Origin: Leuctra nigra
Taxonomy: Eukaryota; Arthropoda; Insecta; Plecoptera; Leuctridae
Assembly: GCA_934045905.1 (NCBI GenBank)
Contig: OW203763.1
Location: 45,719,941 to 45,783,940, forward strand
DNA length: 64,000 nucleotides
Direction of reading: 5' to 3'
Below are positions 61,840 through 64,000 of the stretch, in pieces. Positions within the stretch are counted from its first letter, which is position 1. Each line of letters starts with the position of its first letter. The notes under the pieces were generated by a model that saw nothing but the letters and a program-made list of their open reading frames with translations, was not told the origin of the DNA and ran no database searches. Position numbers and translations under genes: made by a program.

Positions 61840-63770
61840 CTGGTTTTAGGTATAATCGGTCTGGTAATGTCTGATAACTTCTGGAGCTTCTGGATATGTC
61901 TGGTATACCAACTTCTATAGACACCTTGGTCTGGTATAGTCGGTCCAGCTCCGGTAATGTCTGATTAGGTCTGGATATATCTGGCATAATCAGTCTGGTA
62001 ATGTCTGATAATTTCTGGATATGTCTGGTATAGTCGGTCTGGCAATTTCTGATTAGGTCTGTATATATCTGGCATAATCAGTCTGGTAATGTCTGATTAC
62101 TTCTGGATATTTCTGGTATAGTCTGGTAATGTCTGATAACTTCTAAATATGGCTGGTATAGTCGGTCTGATCATGTCAATTGGTCTGGATATTTCTGGTA
62201 GTCAGTCCGGTAATGTCTGTATACTTCTGGATATGTCTGATAATGTCTGATAACTTCTGGATATGTCTGGTATAGTCTGGTGATGTCTGATAACTTCTGG
62301 ATGTGTCTGGTAATGTCTGATAACTTCTGGATGTGTCTGGTAATGTCTGATAACTTCTGGATATGTCTGGTATAGTCTGGTGATGTCTGATAACTTCTAG
62401 ATATGTCTGGTATAGTCTGGTAATGTCCGATAACTTCTGGATATGTCTGGTATAGTCTGGTGATGTCTGATAACTTCTGGATATGTCTGGTATATCGGTC
62501 TGGTAATGTCTGACAACTTCTGGATATGTCTGGTATAGTCTGGTGATATCTGATTACTTCTGGATATGTCTGGTGATGTCTGATAACTTCTGGATATGTC
62601 TGGTATAGTCCGGTAATGTCTGACTACTTCTGGATATGTCTGGTATAGTCTGGTAATGTCTGATAACTTCTGGATATGTCTGGTATAGTCCGGTAAGGTC
62701 TGATAACTTCTGGATATGTCTGGTATATCGGTCTGGTAATGTCTGATAACTTCTGGATATGTCTGGTGTAGTCTGGAAATGTCTGATAACTTCTGGATAT
62801 GTCTGGTATAGTCTGGTGATGTCTGATAACTTCTGGTATAGTCTGGTGATGTCTGATAACTTCTAGATATGTCTGGTATAGTCTGGTAATGTCCGATAAC
62901 TTCTGGATATGTCTGGTATAGTCTGGTGATGTCTGATAACTTCTGGATATGTCTGGTATATCGGTCTGGTAATGTCTGACAACTTCTGGATATGTCTGGT
63001 ATAGTCTGGTGATATCTGATTACTTCTGGATATGTCTGGTGATGTCTGATAACTTCTGGATATGTCTGGTATAGTCCGGTAATGTCTGACTACTTCTGGA
63101 TATGTCTGGTATAGTCTGGTAATGTCTGATAACTTCTGGATATGTCTGGTATAGTCCGGTAAGGTCTGATTACTTCTGGATATGTCTGGTATATCGGTCT
63201 GGTAATGTCTGAATACTTCTGGATATGTCTGGTTTAGTCTGGTAAGGTCTGATTACTTCTGGATATGTCTGGTATATTCTGGTAATGTCTGAAAACTTCT
63301 GGATAGGTCTGGTATAGTCGGCCTGGTAATGTCTGATTAGGTCTGGATATTTCTGGTATAGTCAGTCAGGTAATGTCTGATAACTTCTGGATATGTCTGG
63401 TATAGTCTGGTAATGTCTGAGAACTTCTGGTTATGTCTGGTGTATTCGGTCTGGTAATGTCTGATTACTTCTGGTTATGGCTGGTATATTCACGGTCTGG
63501 TAATATCTTATTATTTCTGATAAATTCTTGTCAGTTCCAAGACATTTGTCTGGTAAAGTCTGATAGTTTCTTGTAAGTTCCAATTCACTTTCGTCTGGTT
63601 ATGTCTGATATGTCTGGACAACTCTGATAAAAGAAAGTGAAATGTGTTCTGTAATTGTCTGGTATTGTCTGTTATTGTCTGATTCTGATTTTGTCTGTTC
63701 CAATTTCTGGAGTATGTCTGGACACCATTTCTGGTCTTGTCTGACTAGTTCTGGTGTCTGGACTTACTCC
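61840..63770. repeat. TCTGG satellite, right subterminal arm, about 40-bp period
   Basis: The basic unit is about 40 bp (GGTATAGTCTGGTGATGTCT, then GATAACTTCTGGATATGTCT). A higher-order copy is visible: 62391-62700 and 62857-63166 match almost base for base, offset 466 bp. Orientation is opposite to the outer left arm. Confidence 0.9.
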
Positions 63771-63801
63771 AGAAACTAGTCGAGATTTTTCAAGCAGGGC
63801 A

Positions 63802-64000
63802 GCCATTAATTCGTCTAAAAAATCCTACCTTACGAGCCATTTTCTTTATTACATACTGTGCATGGTCTTTAAGATTCAAATTATTGTCAAGTATTACACC
63901 TAAGTATTTAAAGTTAGGGACAATTTCTATTGGTTCATTCTCAACATTAATATTAATATTATTCAAAAGATCCTGGTACTTTATTCTATTTCTTTTTGAA
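63802..64000 (-). pseudogene. LINE RT part, upstream half of the interrupted copy
   Basis: Minus strand reads NNINVENEP-like text, then EIVPNFKYLGVILDNNLNLK, then AQYVIKKMARKVGFFRRIN, and is cut at the insertion point. It continues at 48621 downward. The start lies beyond the window. Confidence 0.75.

Larger units (their letters stand above)
48624..63799. mobile_element. 15.2-kb element with CCCTGCTTGAAAAA TIRs, 2-bp duplication, satellite subterminals
   Basis: The left end CCCTGCTTGAAAAA and the right end TTTTTCAAGCAGGG are exact inverses over 14 bp. CA flanks both (48622-48623 and 63800-63801). The minus-strand LINE reading frame stops at the right flank and continues in frame at the left flank once the insert and one CA copy are removed. 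Subterminal regions are arrays of CCAGA/TCTGG satellites (about 3.3 kb left, about 2 kb right). Short TIR, 2-bp duplication and long repetitive subterminals recall CACTA/EnSpm, but no CACTA transposase is seen, and the terminal bases are CCCTG rather than CACT. Confidence 0.75.

Overview
The window is eukaryotic and looks like an arthropod, probably an insect. It is AT-rich, has compact coding exons with GT/AG splice sites and AATAAA signals, carries many non-LTR retrotransposon and MITE copies, and is peppered with TAGGTACCTA words. I cannot name the species; insect is a moderate-confidence call and the order is open.

Two host genes can be read on the minus strand. (1) An R3HDM4 orthologue (R3H domain-containing protein 4) has five exons between 17358 and 1707, encodes about 240 aa, and probably lacks only its N-terminal exon(s). 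(2) Glucose-6-phosphate dehydrogenase (G6PD, Zw in flies) has seven exons between 43473 and 29440. They join to 424 codons in a consistent frame with good splice sites, and only about 90-100 N-terminal residues (the NADP-fold start) are missing. A short terminal exon of an unrecognised plus-strand gene (846-953) ends tail-to-tail with R3HDM4. Several weak plus-strand exon candidates (52 kb, 56.1 kb, 60.4 kb, 61.0 kb) may be one more gene or captured gene fragments.

Almost everything else is mobile DNA. 2-6 kb: nested hAT-like elements and a family I call TE-A. 7-14 kb: LINE fragments, a Harbinger-like element carrying an R2-type endonuclease remnant, a 571-codon reverse transcriptase and a perfect 85-bp-arm hairpin. 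17-22 kb: a four-deep nest (LINE tail, hAT, pogo-like element, 5'-truncated LINE). 23-29 kb: another hAT-like element and a fold-back element inside TE-A. 31-36 kb: an 899-codon LINE ORF inserted in an array of a 118-bp unit that carries CCGGAAGTGACGTCA in every repeat. 36-38 kb: another fold-back element. 45-48 kb: two more LINE remnants.

The strongest unusual structure is at 48624-63799: about 15.2 kb with 14-bp terminal inverted repeats, a 2-bp target duplication and kilobases of subterminal CCAGA/TCTGG satellite, inserted in a LINE whose reading frame resumes on the other side. The second is a seven-copy, 98-bp tandem repeat that multiplies the splice acceptor and the first 70 bp of a G6PD exon.
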